Positions 29,494 to 40,304 are shown, numbered from the stretch's first letter. The stretch is DNA of 64,000 bases from Carpediemonas membranifera (GCA_019828565.1 JAHDYR010000019.1:62001-126000); one strand, 5' to 3'. The notes: generated by a model from the letters alone, not told the origin. Numbers and translations: made by a program.

Positions 29494-29930
29494 GTATGTG
29501 CTTCACGAATAGTGTCGTCCTCGACCAGGTCAAGGCACTCGAACAAGGTGTTGAACTGCGAGTTCAGTCTCGAAACCTCGAGTGGCGTGAATGCCGCGAT
29601 GCGGAGCCTGATGAGGTTCAGACATTGCTCCTTCCTGGTGGGACGCAAGGCAGCAGCGAGCCGCTGCATAATAGTCCTCTCTTTGACCTTGCGTGATGTT
29701 GTGGAAGGTTGGTCGCCCTGTTGATCACCCTGAGGAAGCGGGACGTCCTCGAGGGCCTCTAAGCCTAACACCTGGCATACGTAGGACTGTATCTCCGGAC
29801 TGATGAGCTTCCGGAGCTTCGCCTTGCCACCTCTGGCCTTGAAGTCACGCAATGATGTAGTAAACGTCACGAAAGCCCTGAAAGTAGCTTCCTTGAGTAG
29901 TGGTGCTTGGTTCTTCCCGTCTCTATCCAT
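29475..29930 (-). CDS. Element B gag N-terminal part
   Basis: 151 codons starting MDRDGKNQAPLL at 29930, homologous to the start of the A and C gags (LLKEATFRAFVTF ... LRPTRKEQ ... FNTLFECLDL). It overlaps the downstream frame by 19 nt. In A and C the homologous gag is continuous, so either a frameshift is used or one base is wrong here. Confidence 0.75.
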   Translation of the reverse strand: MDRDGKNQAPLLKEATFRAFVTFTTSLRDFKARGGKAKLRKLISPEIQSYVCQVLGLEALEDVPLPQGDQQGDQPSTTSRKVKERTIMQRLAAALRPTRKEQCLNLIRLRIAAFTPLEVSRLNSQFNTLFECLDLVEDDTIREAHTCGRSP

Positions 29931-29937
29931 CGGGAAA

Positions 29938-30032
29938 GTACTAGTACTGTAGTCTTGGAAGAGATAGGTTTTACAAGTAAAAAGAGGTTTGGACCATCCC
30001 GGGGATATTGGTAGATATTAATATTGACTACA
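29938..30032 (-). repeat. 5' LTR of element B with adjoining palindrome
   Basis: LTR 29948-30032 (85 bp, TGTAGTC...TGACTACA). GTACTAGTAC (29938-29947) is a perfect palindrome between LTR and gag start, where a primer-binding site would be. Confidence 0.65.
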
Positions 30033-30258
30033 TCACCAAGGTGAGTACCTAGTCCGGTCCATCCTTGCTCACCGGGTCCGAGCTGGACGGCTGCAACTGT
30101 CCGTCGCGTATGAGGGGTACGATGACGCCGACTCCACATGGAACGAGTTCGATAAGTCTATGGATCAGCTCGAGGCGTTCGACGCGTACCTTGCCGCTCA
30201 CCCCAGGCTCAAGAAGAACTTAAGACGGTACAAGTGGTGGCTTAAGCCATCATCATAG
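30033..30258 (+). pseudogene. Element G chromodomain end, duplicated copy
   Basis: Copy of 22474-22699, the last 75 codons of G pol including the chromodomain and stop. It starts without its upstream part, directly at the B LTR. Confidence 0.85.
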
Positions 30259-30713
30259 CCGCAACATGTCCATACTGCACGTAAATGGACCTCTGTTTCT
30301 TCGTTCTCTACCGCTTTCACCGCCACCATCCGGAAACTAACTAATTTGAACATAACTAAGTAACTGGTGGTGGATACCGCTTCTATACGGCTAACTACTT
30401 GATATTGATTACTTATATGGCTCGTCGTTGAGATCTTAGGCGGCTACGAGCTCGAACGGAGGGAAGAAAGCGAAAATAGCGAGAACTCGCCATTGAGGCC
30501 TCGTTGGGCCTTCAAAGGGCCATTTTCGCGCTCTTGTTGGGATCGTGCTCATTCAACTGGCATTACTTCCAGCAATAGGAAAACTCGTTGGATGTCGTCA
30601 TCAATTGATTGCTGACGAGATTTTGATCCTGATTTCCCCCTTAGAGCATCCCGAGGGAGCAACTGGGCTCACCATAGCTCAGTGGCGCCCAATTACTGAC
30701 CATGGGAGGGAAG

Positions 30714-30840
30714 TGTCGTGGATCTTTAGATCCATGCATATATTTATTCCTGATCTGATTACGATCTGGTCTTGATTTGTCTTTTATTTTTAAACACTTC
30801 GCATTGTTCGTTGTTGTTCTACCCCCGCGCGCCTACAACA
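30714..30840 (+). repeat. LTR of element G, duplicated copy
   Basis: Third copy of the 127-bp G LTR, with the same purine tract before it and H integrase sequence after it (30841-30987). Confidence 0.9.
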
Positions 30841-30987
30841 ACAGACACGTTCTCGAAGTATACCGAGCTCTATCCCGCACCAGCGAACAACTCAGATGAA
30901 GCAGCAAGAGCGTTGTGGCTCGCAGCAGCCCGCCACGGGGTCCCGCAGACAATACGGTCCGACAACAGCAGTGAATATGTCAACCGC

Positions 30988-31111
30988 TGTAGCCTTATGG
31001 CTAGGGAAAGATTGTTTAATATAAGAAAACCCATGATGTGGTGAATATGGTCAATACTATATAAATCTATGAAATGGTAATCCTATGTAACATTGGGTAA
31101 GACCCACTGCA
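30988..31111 (-). repeat. 3' LTR of element C
   Basis: 124 bp, TGTAGCCTT...CCCACTGCA on the plus strand. Related in layout to the A LTR (shared GGGTAAGACCCACT end). Confidence 0.93.
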
Positions 31112-31919
31112 CTGCCCCTCCAGTGCCTGCAAGGCACGACCTCAAGCAACGCATATATATGGTCGGCAATAGCCGATGAGGATTAGTGAAGTGACAACCG
31201 CTTCGAACGTACGAGAGCCACCAAGTACGATCGAAACAGTCTACTCTATTGGCGGTAGAGTAGGCTATGTCTGCCCTTCAGGCCTTGATCTACGATCTTA
31301 GCCAGTATTATGTAAAGATATGGTTGATACTATTATTCGAATCTGTATCTATAAAAATCTTGTGGTACCACTATATAAACGCGCGCGCTAAGTTAGGTAT
31401 AGGGTATCTTACATGTCCCTGCCCCTCCACGGCCGGAATACGGCCGTGATTGTGGCGGTTTGGTTCGGCTGTGCATTTTATGGCACAATGAACCGCGGTT
31501 TCGAAAGTTTCACTATACGCGGTATGCAAAGCGCTAGCCAGCGTATAGTTGTCAAAAATGGGGTTTTCAGCCCTCAACGACGCTTCGTTGGCGAGTTCTC
31601 GACGTTTTTTTCTTTTCGGTGCCGAATGAAGGTGCTGCTCTGCGCTACGTGTGTCCTTCATGAATAACAACATCAATACTTAGTAAAAGCCTTCGTTGCT
31701 GCACTGTTTGTGGGATATTGAGGAGTATCTTCACGATTCTCCTCAAGGCTTCATGAGCGTCATCGAATCGACCTCCTGCGCCCAGGCTCCGGTCATGATC
31801 ATGGCTGCTATGGTCTGCGGGTTAGTCAGCTAGGTTGCAGTAGTTCCCATAAAGTACGATAATTACGTCAATGCATGTAAATGCTGCTTTGAAGGATTTC
31901 AAAGCAGCCGTTTGAGGAT
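31112..31919 (+). promoter_or_regulatory. Upstream region of the C accessory gene: palindrome, TATA box, leader module
   Basis: No credible ORF. GTGGTACCAC (31362-31371) is followed at once by TATATAAA (31372-31379). Downstream are a GC-rich inverted repeat (ACGGCCGGAATACGGCCGT) and the ~65-nt module (31551-31617) with the perfect stem CAACGA-CGCT-TCGTTG and a T-run. The ATG follows ~540 nt after the TATA box. Confidence 0.5.
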
Positions 31920-33160
31920 ATGGAGAATTATACCGCCGCAATGAAGGCTATAATCGAGGAACTAAGCGATGACGATGACATTGCCGCCCTCAATCGCGTC
32001 TTCCGCCACGTTATTCGCAAGCGTGCTCGTCGACGCGTTGGATCTACCGCCAACTCCGACAACACGACTAATCAGTCCTCCATTGATGCTTCAACAACCG
32101 CTACGGGCTCAACAGTCAACGATCAGGAGCGCCAGCCCGATTCCAGCGTGGTTCCGGCAACCGTCGTCGGCGATTCGCGTCCGTCTCGCCGTGCTAGAGG
32201 CAAGCGCCGTATCGGCGTCCGTGATCGAGTTCTCCCGCCGGCAGTCACGGGCGCGGACGTGGTGTTCGAGCCTCCCCGCATTGATCGCGCCACACGGCTG
32301 CGGGGTGAGCTCGATCACGTCATCTCGACGGTCACGGCGACGTTATCGACATTCTCATCGCATCTAGAGCTGTCAGTGCAGCCGTTCCTCGATGTGTTGA
32401 TGAGCGGTGCGCTTAACCAGGCATCGCTGACCTCCGTTCAGCGCCTCGACGGTGGCGTCATCGCTCTGTCTGGGGCAGTCGATGACTACTATCTGCTTGT
32501 CGGCTTCCGCAAGTACTTCGATCTTGGCTCCGGTGTCAGCGACCGGGAGATCATGAACCAGGTATTCAACGGTCGCCGTGCCGGCGATATCCGCCGGGAG
32601 GTCCTGGATGAGGCGGCACGCCTTCTTGCCGTTGGGGTCGACACGGCACGTAGCCACGTCCGCCGGCTCTATCTTCTTACGCATCATGTTCCGTATTATG
32701 CAGTGCTACAGCACGCGATCTGGAGCCGGGTGCTGCAGGGCCGGCAGTGCCTGTATCGATTTGCCAATGACTGCTACGCCCTTGCCTGCGCCGAGGAGCT
32801 GCCGACCCTCAGCCTCCCCCCCGGTAGGTACCCCGGTTTCTTCGTCTTACACAGGATATGACCCGCTTTCAGGTCTACGAGCGCGACCGGTATTATCGCG
32901 TGCTGGCTGTGCGTGGTCACTGGTGGCTGTTCGTTGAGCAGGCCTACCGTGGTCGCGCTGGCTCCTTCTTGCTCCTTGTCGCCTACGACGGGTTCCCTGA
33001 AGCAAGTCTGACGCCGGTTAACGCAGACCTTGTCCGCGTGGCTGTGGTCAACCAGTACCTCAGGGCTCATTCCGAGCTCTGGGACGTTCTGCCTGAGTCC
33101 CTGCAGGTAGAGTTGGAAGAAGTGGTGACCAGTGACGAGGAGTCTGCCGGTGACGAGTAA
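31920..33160 (+). pseudogene. Antisense accessory protein of element C with chromodomain-like end
   Basis: The first frame (31920-32861) begins MENYTAAMKA, has a basic stretch (HVIRKRARRRVG), a Ser/Thr-rich linker and the shared core (SDREIM ... YYAVL). The next frame (32858-33160) begins in a chromodomain-like segment (YYRVLAVRGHWW ... LVAYDGFP) and ends in an acidic tail. A candidate 31-nt intron (GTAGGT ... CTTACACAG, about 32823-32853) lies exactly at the frame change, but splicing leaves the frame off by one. The preceding run of seven C suggests a one-base indel or error. About 410 residues if joined. Homologous to the accessory proteins of A and B; function unknown. Confidence 0.6.
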
Positions 33161-33222
33161 ATGTTCTGATGATCTTGGTTAGCGCCTTGATAGTCCGTTA
33201 TTTACACGGCTATGTACAAGGG

Positions 33223-35980
33223 CTATCCGTCTGTATTGTTCGCCAGGAAGATGTCGAGAGCTGCGCAGTCCTTAACGTTCTTATATGGTTCCCACGTGGC
33301 TTCTTCGTCCTCAAATCCGGCCCAGTGCACGAGGTACTTCTTCTGCGACATGGTACCTGACCCGCGTGCTGCTGAAATGCGGTCGACCAACCACTCGTCC
33401 CTGCTAGTTGCAGCGAGTTGCTGGATCTGGTCGTCAGTTAGTGTACCGGGGTTGAACCTTCGCACTCGTGCGGCATCGACCTTGATGGTCTTACCATTCG
33501 TGGGTGACTCTGCCATGTCTTGGACTTCATATGCCACGGTGACGCCTGATTGCTTGATGCTCTTAACGCGCCTCATCGGGCCTCTCCACCCTGGTGATAG
33601 TTTGTCAGGTGGGCGAGAGGGGTACTTGACCAAGACGTAACGACTCAGGATCTCCGTACGCGACGAGACGGCCTTCGACCACGCGTCCTCCTTCATCGCT
33701 TGGATGCGAGCCTTCGCCAGCTGAATTGCCGCGTCGGCGGCTGCCCGGTGTGACTGCTTGGCGCTCGCTGATGCTTGCTTGGTAACGTATATTGAGCTAG
33801 GCACGGTGAGGTTATATCCCAGGACGATCTCAGCCGGTGATAGGCGGGTTGGGACTCGCGGCGTGGCGTTGATGATAAAGCTCGCGACAGGCAGGTGATG
33901 TATCCAGTTAGAGTCTCTTATGTGGAACTTGCGTGCCTTCAAGATGCGTAACACCTCCTTGTTGGCTCGCTCCACCATCCCGTTTGACTGTGGATGGTGG
34001 GCCGTAGTGATGTGCGTATCAAAGCCCAACTCCTTGGACAACCGTTGGAATAGCTTGTTGTTAAACTCTGGCCCTCCATCGGACTGTAACACCTCTGGGC
34101 ACCCGAAGCGCAGTACCCAGTTGTTGACGAATGCGTCAGCTGCTGCTTCGGCTGTGGTCCCGGAGACGGCAACCAGCTCGGTCCACCGTGAGCACATGTC
34201 GACCATGACCGTAATGTGCGTCATACCGTCCCGCGTTGGGAATGGCCCCATAGTGTCGATCGCTACGCGTTTGAACGGGGTCTCTACAGCCGTATGTAAC
34301 CCGGCCACAGTCTGCTCGGGTGGTCGTTCTAGCACTTGGCACGTGGGGCAATGAGAGATGAACTCGTCCACAGCTGAGCGGGATACGCTCAACCCGTCGG
34401 CTCTCAGTCTGTCGATTGTCTGTCTTCTCGAGAAATGAGCGCCTGCCATCTCGTGTGCCTTCTTAATCTGATCAGTGGTCGCCTGGGAGCGTACGGTGAA
34501 AACTCTCGATAGTCCGTCGGCTCCGGCGTTGTCTAAACCTGCAACATGCTCAATACCGAAGTCTAAGTCGGACAGGGTGTCAGCCCATCGCTTGACCTTG
34601 GCGTTAACGCTCCGGAACATGAACAGGAGGTTCCTGTGGTCGGTCAGGATTGTGAAATGGCCCCAACTGAGGAACTTGCGCCAGCGTTGCACGGCAGCTA
34701 TAATGGCGTACGCCTCCTTCTCACTGGTAGACCATCTCGACTGCACCTCATTAAAGGCCTTACTCATATAGCATACTGGCCTACCCTCTTGGAGGAGTAC
34801 TGCACCGTAGCCGAGCCCTGAGGCATCGGTCATAATAGTGTGCTCCTTAGTCGCGTCGAAGATGGCGAGTGCGTCCGCCGATGTGAGAGCATCCTTGATC
34901 TTCTTCAGCGCTGCGTCCTGTTCAGGCTGGCCGATAGGCCTGCGCCCGGCCATTGCCTCAGTCAAGGGGAGGGCGATCTCGGCGAAACGGTCCACGTGAT
35001 CTCTGAAATAGTTCAGAAAGCCTACTAAGCCCTGCATCCCACGGACGCTCTTGGGCAACTGGAGCTCTGCAATGTCGGCTACCCGGTCGGGGGGCGATGT
35101 GTTTCTGCCCCTCGGAGATTACCCAACCTAGGAACTCGACCTCGGCACGGCCAAACTGGCACTTCTCCCTATTGAGCTGTAACTTTGTCTCGCGTGCGCG
35201 AAGGAGGACCTTGCGGAGATTCTGGAGATATTCCTCTTCGCTTGCCCCGAAGATGATGATGTCGTCAATGTATATATAACAGGCTGTGCCGACCAGCCCC
35301 CGGAAGGCGGACTCCATAGCCCGCTGGAAATGGGCTCCAGCATTGCGTAGCCCAAAGGGCATCCGACAGTACTCGTACTGCCCCAGAGCCGTAGTAAATG
35401 CGGTGTACTGGCGGCAGCGCTCGGTCAGCTCGACTTGGTGGTAACCGGCGGAGAGGTCGAGGGTTGCGAAGACCTTCTTCCCCGCTAGCTGGGAGATAAC
35501 CTCGTCAATACGAGGTATGGGGTAGTTGAAAGGTTCGGTGATGTCGTTAATTTGTCTGAAGTCAACTACGAATCGGGACTTACCCCCTTTCTTGGGTACT
35601 GTCATCGCGGGCGAAGCGTAAGGCGATTGACAGGCACGGATAAATCTCTTCGCCAGGAGAGCGTCAATGTGCTCCTTGACGACGGCTACCTTCGCCGGGG
35701 GGATGTAGTATGGTCGCGCGTTCACGACCCTGTCACTCTTCAGGATCAAGTCGTACGGTTCGAGCTTGCTTGGCTCGTTGCGATCTTCGAACACTGCGCT
35801 GAACTCCTTGAGAATCTTGGCCTGTGTATCGCTCGTAGTGGGGTTCAACTGGTAGACGGCAGCGTCGAACTTGGCGGGCGACGGAATGTCCAGCTCGTCG
35901 CTACCCTCCTTGTTCCACTCAGCCTGAGGGAGTATACCCAACTCAACCATATGGGGGTACCCTAGGATCAGGTCGAAGTC
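33223..35980 (-). pseudogene. Element C pol: protease end, RT, RNase H, integrase, chromodomain
   Basis: Two frames joined at a run of six G near 35090. The right one (open to the L junction, 35980) has the end of protease, then RT (VFATLDLSAGYH, CYIYIDDIIIFG). The left one (35058-33223) has the RT thumb, RNase H (MTDASGLGYG, LTDHRN) and integrase HHCC (HEMAGAHFSRRQ ... CPTCQ). Integrase catalytic residues are in IDTMGPFP, SDGGPEF and PQSNGMVERAN, and the chromodomain reads YLVHWAGFEDEEATWEPY. The stop is 63 bases from the accessory gene's stop (convergent). Confidence 0.87.
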
Positions 35981-36019
35981 GGTGTCGAGTAGAATCAGTT
36001 CACCAATGATTTCAGCAAA

Positions 36020-36421
36020 GTGGAAACACTTCGATCATGGATGGACAAGGACCAACAGGCCTGGCCTATATGGATAGGGCAGTGCCCCATGGAGCTCAGA
36101 AGGAGCGGCCTTGGCCTCCTGTCTGAACATTCAAGGGTTGCTATCAGGGCATACCGCTGGGCGCGAGTGGGAGCTCCACGCCCATACCAAGGAATCAAAG
36201 TGTCTTCATGGAACGTATGTTTACAAGGAAAAGGAAAACAACCGTCGAGGGCCAGTGCTAGCACCGGCGGCTACATGGTTTTGTCAAGACCACAAGGAAG
36301 GAAGGGCAGCACAAAAGGGAAACAGGGGCCGTCGATAGAGGCTAAAAAGGAGACTACGAACAAAGCAACAACAACTACACAGAAAGGCCCCGCTACTCAG
36401 AAAAGGGCGACGCATTTTTAG
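36020..36421 (+). CDS. Uncertain ORF at the LINE 5' end
   Basis: 133 codons. The first ~60 (ELRRSGLGLLSEHSRVAIRA) loosely recall the region after the RT thumb in LINE proteins; the rest is Lys/Thr-rich and low complexity. It may be a displaced RT scrap or chance. No firm assignment. Confidence 0.25.
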   Translation: METLRSWMDKDQQAWPIWIGQCPMELRRSGLGLLSEHSRVAIRAYRWARVGAPRPYQGIKVSSWNVCLQGKGKQPSRASASTGGYMVLSRPQGRKGSTKGKQGPSIEAKKETTNKATTTTQKGPATQKRATHF

Positions 36422-36469
36422 GACCGCGCCTTTTTGAAAGAATGGCCTATATAGTACGGAGCATGGACA

Positions 36470-37426
36470 ATGGGAGAAACTGGAAGGCCTGGACGGAGAC
36501 CTCACCCGGATATGTACATGTGGCCCGACTTTCGGACCCAAAAATTCCGACCCAGTTTATGGACTAGGAAAAGGGGAGAAATTTTGCACTCAACAATGCA
36601 GGTAGAAATACCGACAAGGATCAGGGATTCCACGCAGAAGCAGTGGGAGGACATCAGGGAACTACTGGACAGCTTCCTCGCTGAAAGGAACGATTCAAGG
36701 ACTCTACTTCTTCGTAGAACAGGCAAGTTTACAGGAAAGTCGCTCAATGCGAACTCCAAAGGACGCAAGGAAGTAATCATGAACGCCAGACGCATCCTCT
36801 TCGCAACCGGCGTCACTGACAACAAGGACATCATCCTCAGGAACCCATGCGGCATCCACGGCCTCCGCGACCTTTTCTACATGCTCACAGAGGCGCTCAA
36901 CCCCAGAGACGAGGAAGCAAAGGACATGGCACAGGCACTGGAGCCCAAGACGCTGAAAGCGGGCTTCACTGGCATGGCAAGATGGCCATCTGAGAAGGAC
37001 ATCGAGACGGCGATCCTCAAGCCGAAGGAAGATGGGCCCATCGAATGGGATGTAGACAGGGACAGCGTCAAGAAGGCCGAAGGGTCGTTCATACTGGTAT
37101 CAGGGGCTCATGGAGACGAGGCCGTAGAAGGCGTGCCTTACGACAAGGTATGGGATCCGGCAAACCAAGGCCCGGTCACCAGAGTGGCCTACGAGCAAGA
37201 GGACGGCAAGTACAGGGTCATCCTAGAGCTAAGCGACACGTCAGCATGGTCCATCAGCCGCTTCATGGAGGAGGCTAGGGACATCCTCAGGCTTCAGGCA
37301 CCGGAGGCCCCGGCCATATGGCAGGCAGCATGGAACAAGTCAGGGATCTACCTGAAGGGCAGAACCAATATCCTGGGCGAAGGGGAGGAGACCCCCTTAG
37401 CAACGAGCCGCCGTTCCGGAAGGTGA
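36470..37426 (+). CDS. LINE L first ORF, unknown function
   Basis: 318 residues, charged and without a recognised domain. Likely the RNA-binding ORF1-type protein by position. Its end overlaps the next ORF by 109 bases in the -1 frame, so the two may be translated together or were once one. Confidence 0.5.
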   Translation: MGETGRPGRRPHPDMYMWPDFRTQKFRPSLWTRKRGEILHSTMQVEIPTRIRDSTQKQWEDIRELLDSFLAERNDSRTLLLRRTGKFTGKSLNANSKGRKEVIMNARRILFATGVTDNKDIILRNPCGIHGLRDLFYMLTEALNPRDEEAKDMAQALEPKTLKAGFTGMARWPSEKDIETAILKPKEDGPIEWDVDRDSVKKAEGSFILVSGAHGDEAVEGVPYDKVWDPANQGPVTRVAYEQEDGKYRVILELSDTSAWSISRFMEEARDILRLQAPEAPAIWQAAWNKSGIYLKGRTNILGEGEETPLATSRRSGR

Positions 37427-38811
37427 GGCTGGAAGTGCTCAAGGCCACCTCGGTCCGCAGCAATAGGGACGAACATGCCGATCTGGACAGGTCGTCCGCT
37501 AGCACGGTCATCGACGGAGACGAGGAGCAACATGTCAAGGACAAGGAGGAACGACGCCAGCAGGCCACCATGCCCGGCAGAAGAAGCCTCGACGACAGCC
37601 TCCTGGAAGTGAACAAGGACATGGTCGGGGCCAACCAAGGCAAGATCGACCAGGACGAGGAGGTCGACTCAAACAAGGTCAGCAGCCAGCCGCCGAGGAT
37701 GCCTAGAAAGGACAAGGAGAAACGGCTGGTGATCGGAGCCATCGACTTCGAGTGCGCAGACCCTGGCGTCAAGAAGGCAGGGATCCCTGCCATCCCGGTT
37801 GAGGGCGGGATCGTACTCTTTGACCTCAGCACTGGGGACATTCTTGGACACGGGCATGGCCTGTATTACCAGGACATACCGGCAGCAAGCATGGACCAAG
37901 CGAGGTACACGGCATGGGCAGTGACGGGGCTGCCGCCGGCCACCTTCGTGGAGGTCGGGACGGGGCGGCCGCCGATCGAGTATGAGAAGCACATACATAC
38001 TTTCAGGGACTGGGCCAACCGCCTGGCGGCTCAGCTGGCAAGGATCGAAAGGTCGGAGGGCTGGAAGATAATCATGTATGCAAAGGGGGTGGAGATGGAA
38101 AGCTTCCTCCTCACGAACCCCACAAATGGACTGGAGCAAGGAACCAGGGAATTCTTCCAAGCTAGGCTGGTGGACGAGAAGAAGCTACCAGAGATCCTGG
38201 AGAACAACGGCAAGGAGGAGGCTGGCCAAAACCTCAGGGACAACCTCGACAAGGCCAACTACCTGGAAGCAGTAACAACATGGTCAAATGGATGGCAGAA
38301 CAGGAGCGAGCCCAAGGGAGTCTGTCCGTACCACAGACACACCGCGGGTTGCTACCACTGTGGGTTGGCGGATACAGTAGTCTTCACAGCCAGGATCAGG
38401 GCCCTATGCAAGGAGAGGATGAGCACCCCAGACGTCTACCACTACATGGGTAAGGCACTCGACAAGACCATGGAAGCAGTCGGGAAGGCGGAGCCGGGCA
38501 TGGATATCATGGGAGGCCCGGAATTCGCGACAAGGAGGGACACCTTTGAGATCTTCGGCACGTACCCGATCGGGGACGCAAGGGACGTCAGCAGGGAAGT
38601 CGGCGACAGGATCCTCGTAGTCCCGGACAACGGACACCGCTTCGGCATCGGCTTCGGGTTCGGGGAGGTTCTGTTGGGCATGAAGGGCATCTTACTGGCC
38701 CCCCTCACAATCATGGACAACGAAGGAGTGCTGGAGAGAAGCCCACTATGGACCATCATGGAAGAGCCACGGCTAACCAGCTCCGCATGGTACGCGTCAG
38801 GAAGGGCCTAG
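37318..38811 (+). CDS. LINE L second ORF with a possible DnaQ/Maelstrom-like nuclease domain
   Basis: 497 residues. From ~138 onward: IGAIDFEC (D143, E145, like exonuclease motif I), IPVEGGIVLF (E162), HGHGLYYQDIP (178-188), MYAKGVEMESFLL (253-265, like motif II), then CPYH...HC (C336, H339, H347, C348). The E-C-H-C set recalls the Maelstrom domain, an RNase H-fold relative of DEDD exonucleases known from the piRNA pathway and from protists. The first 130 residues are a disordered acidic/basic linker. It is possible that it processes element RNA, but that is inference. I would also accept a different RNase H-fold nuclease. Confidence 0.4.
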   Translation: MAGSMEQVRDLPEGQNQYPGRRGGDPLSNEPPFRKVRLEVLKATSVRSNRDEHADLDRSSASTVIDGDEEQHVKDKEERRQQATMPGRRSLDDSLLEVNKDMVGANQGKIDQDEEVDSNKVSSQPPRMPRKDKEKRLVIGAIDFECADPGVKKAGIPAIPVEGGIVLFDLSTGDILGHGHGLYYQDIPAASMDQARYTAWAVTGLPPATFVEVGTGRPPIEYEKHIHTFRDWANRLAAQLARIERSEGWKIIMYAKGVEMESFLLTNPTNGLEQGTREFFQARLVDEKKLPEILENNGKEEAGQNLRDNLDKANYLEAVTTWSNGWQNRSEPKGVCPYHRHTAGCYHCGLADTVVFTARIRALCKERMSTPDVYHYMGKALDKTMEAVGKAEPGMDIMGGPEFATRRDTFEIFGTYPIGDARDVSREVGDRILVVPDNGHRFGIGFGFGEVLLGMKGILLAPLTIMDNEGVLERSPLWTIMEEPRLTSSAWYASGRA

Positions 38812-39972
38812 GGGCAGCAAGGGAGGAGGACATCATAACCATGGCCATGCTATACGAGTGGTGGCCCTCGAAGGAGGCTACGGCTCATCAAGGAGTCTGG
38901 GGCTGCGACGACCTAGCAGAGAGCCTCAGGGACTATGAGAAGGTCATAGTCAACGTCAAGGCCCCCAGGAACAGGGGGTAGGATCACCCTAGGGGCGAGC
39001 TTCATCCCGAGAGACTGGGGCATGGTCAGGGTCAGCGAGGCTGGGACCATCCTAAGCCGCATGCGCAAGGAAGGGGCCAGACTAGTCTCGGCAGCTATCC
39101 CGGACGAGCCCAGAGCCAACACAGTCAATGTCCCAGGCATCACGTATGTCCCCACCATCGACGGAAAGTCCGAACAGCCATACCAAAGTAGGTTCTTCGA
39201 CAACGGCCTGGAGGAAAAGGCGAGGCGGATTAGCACCAGGATGGTGGGCAGGCACTTCGGCCAGGACGCGGATCAAGGACATCACGACCAGCATGGAGAC
39301 AGGGAAGAGGACAGAAGGGTAGGACACGGAGCCGGCGGTAGAGCTGGTGTCAGAGCTGACGACAGAACCGGCGACAGAGCTGGTAACATGAACAGGACCT
39401 CGGATCGTAACCACGGAGGAGACGACAGGGAGAGACAGGACAACACGGGAACGCAGATGAGAGGCTCGTTCAGCGGGAACACCTGGGCCGGTAGAGGCTC
39501 AGAGGGAGGCATGGACAACAGCAAGGATCACTCTTCCTCCACGACGCTCAAGCGCAAGGAGGGCAGCACGAGTAGGATCATGGACTCGGACAGCGGAAAG
39601 AGAAGCAGGCACGAAGAGGACATGGACTGGGAGTCTGGAAGCAGACAGGCAACCGGCATGGACTCGGAGAAGCTGCGGCTCCGAAAGCAGTTGGCAGAGG
39701 CGCAACAAGAGATCTCAGCGCTCAAGGCTGCCCGACTCATGCAAGAGCAAGGCCACGGAAGGTTGGTGCTCTCCGGCGTCGCGACTAAGCCCAGCAAGGA
39801 GAAGCCCACGATCCCCCGGCACAAGCACAAGAAGGCTAAGAAGGCCAAGCAGATCTCACCCATGGACCTGATGACCCAGTTCATCACGGTAATGCAGAGT
39901 CTACAAGGACAGCAAGTGAGGCAGGCCGAGGACAGCTGCAGCGGCAGTGGGGAGTCCACGGAGGAGGAGTAA
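38748..39972 (+). pseudogene. LINE L third ORF: charged, low-complexity and coiled-coil protein
   Basis: Two frames (38748-38981 and 39022-39972) look like one protein broken near 38985, and possibly continuous with the previous ORF. The second part has a His/Asp/Arg-rich low-complexity region, a short coiled coil (KLRLRKQLAEAQQEISALKA) and a Lys-rich stretch (HKHKKAKKAKQ). Nucleic-acid binding is likely by composition only. Confidence 0.45.
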
Positions 39973-40304
39973 GGACATGGTAAAGCAGTATTCTTTCAAG
40001 GAACAAGCAACATTTTCTTTATAATTCACAAGCCCTGGCTCCCACCCAGGGCCCGGCATTAGCTGAAACGCACTGCCGGTAGGCTGTAGCGGCAGCCAAA
40101 GGGGGGGTCACGTCATATCGTCCCCCTCCTAAGTACCCTGCCCGAAGAATGGAAGGTCACCAGGTGGTAACAAGGTTGGCCTGACAAGGGTCACCGAGAC
40201 CGGCATCTAGGCCCCTTGTCAGGACAAGGATAGCAGGAGAGGAGCGGGAAGCTGGGGCTCCCAAATTCTGGGAATTCGCAGGATAAGGAAACAGGACAAA
40301 GGCA
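39973..40304 (+). other. LINE L inter-ORF region with strong hairpin
   Basis: 332 bases without an ORF. CCTGACAAGGG (40180-40190) pairs perfectly with CCCTTGTCAGG (40213-40223) around a 22-base loop, and CCCTGG...CCAGGG forms another stem near 40034. It may aid reinitiation or internal entry upstream of the endonuclease ORF. Confidence 0.5.

Larger units (their letters stand above)
24359..30032 (-). mobile_element. Element B: Ty3/gypsy-like with antisense accessory gene, 3' end truncated
   Basis: 5' LTR at 29948-30032, gag, pol, and a convergent accessory gene on the plus strand. Compared with C, the 3' LTR, its purine tract and about 260 bases of leader are missing at the left junction (24358/24359). 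The right flank (TCACC) is the chromodomain region of a G copy, so B sits in a second copy of G. Confidence 0.85.

Noticed and set aside
40180-40223. Self-cleaving ribozyme in the LINE inter-ORF hairpin
   Set aside because: The stem is perfect, but I could not lay out the nested pairings of an HDV-like or hammerhead fold around it.
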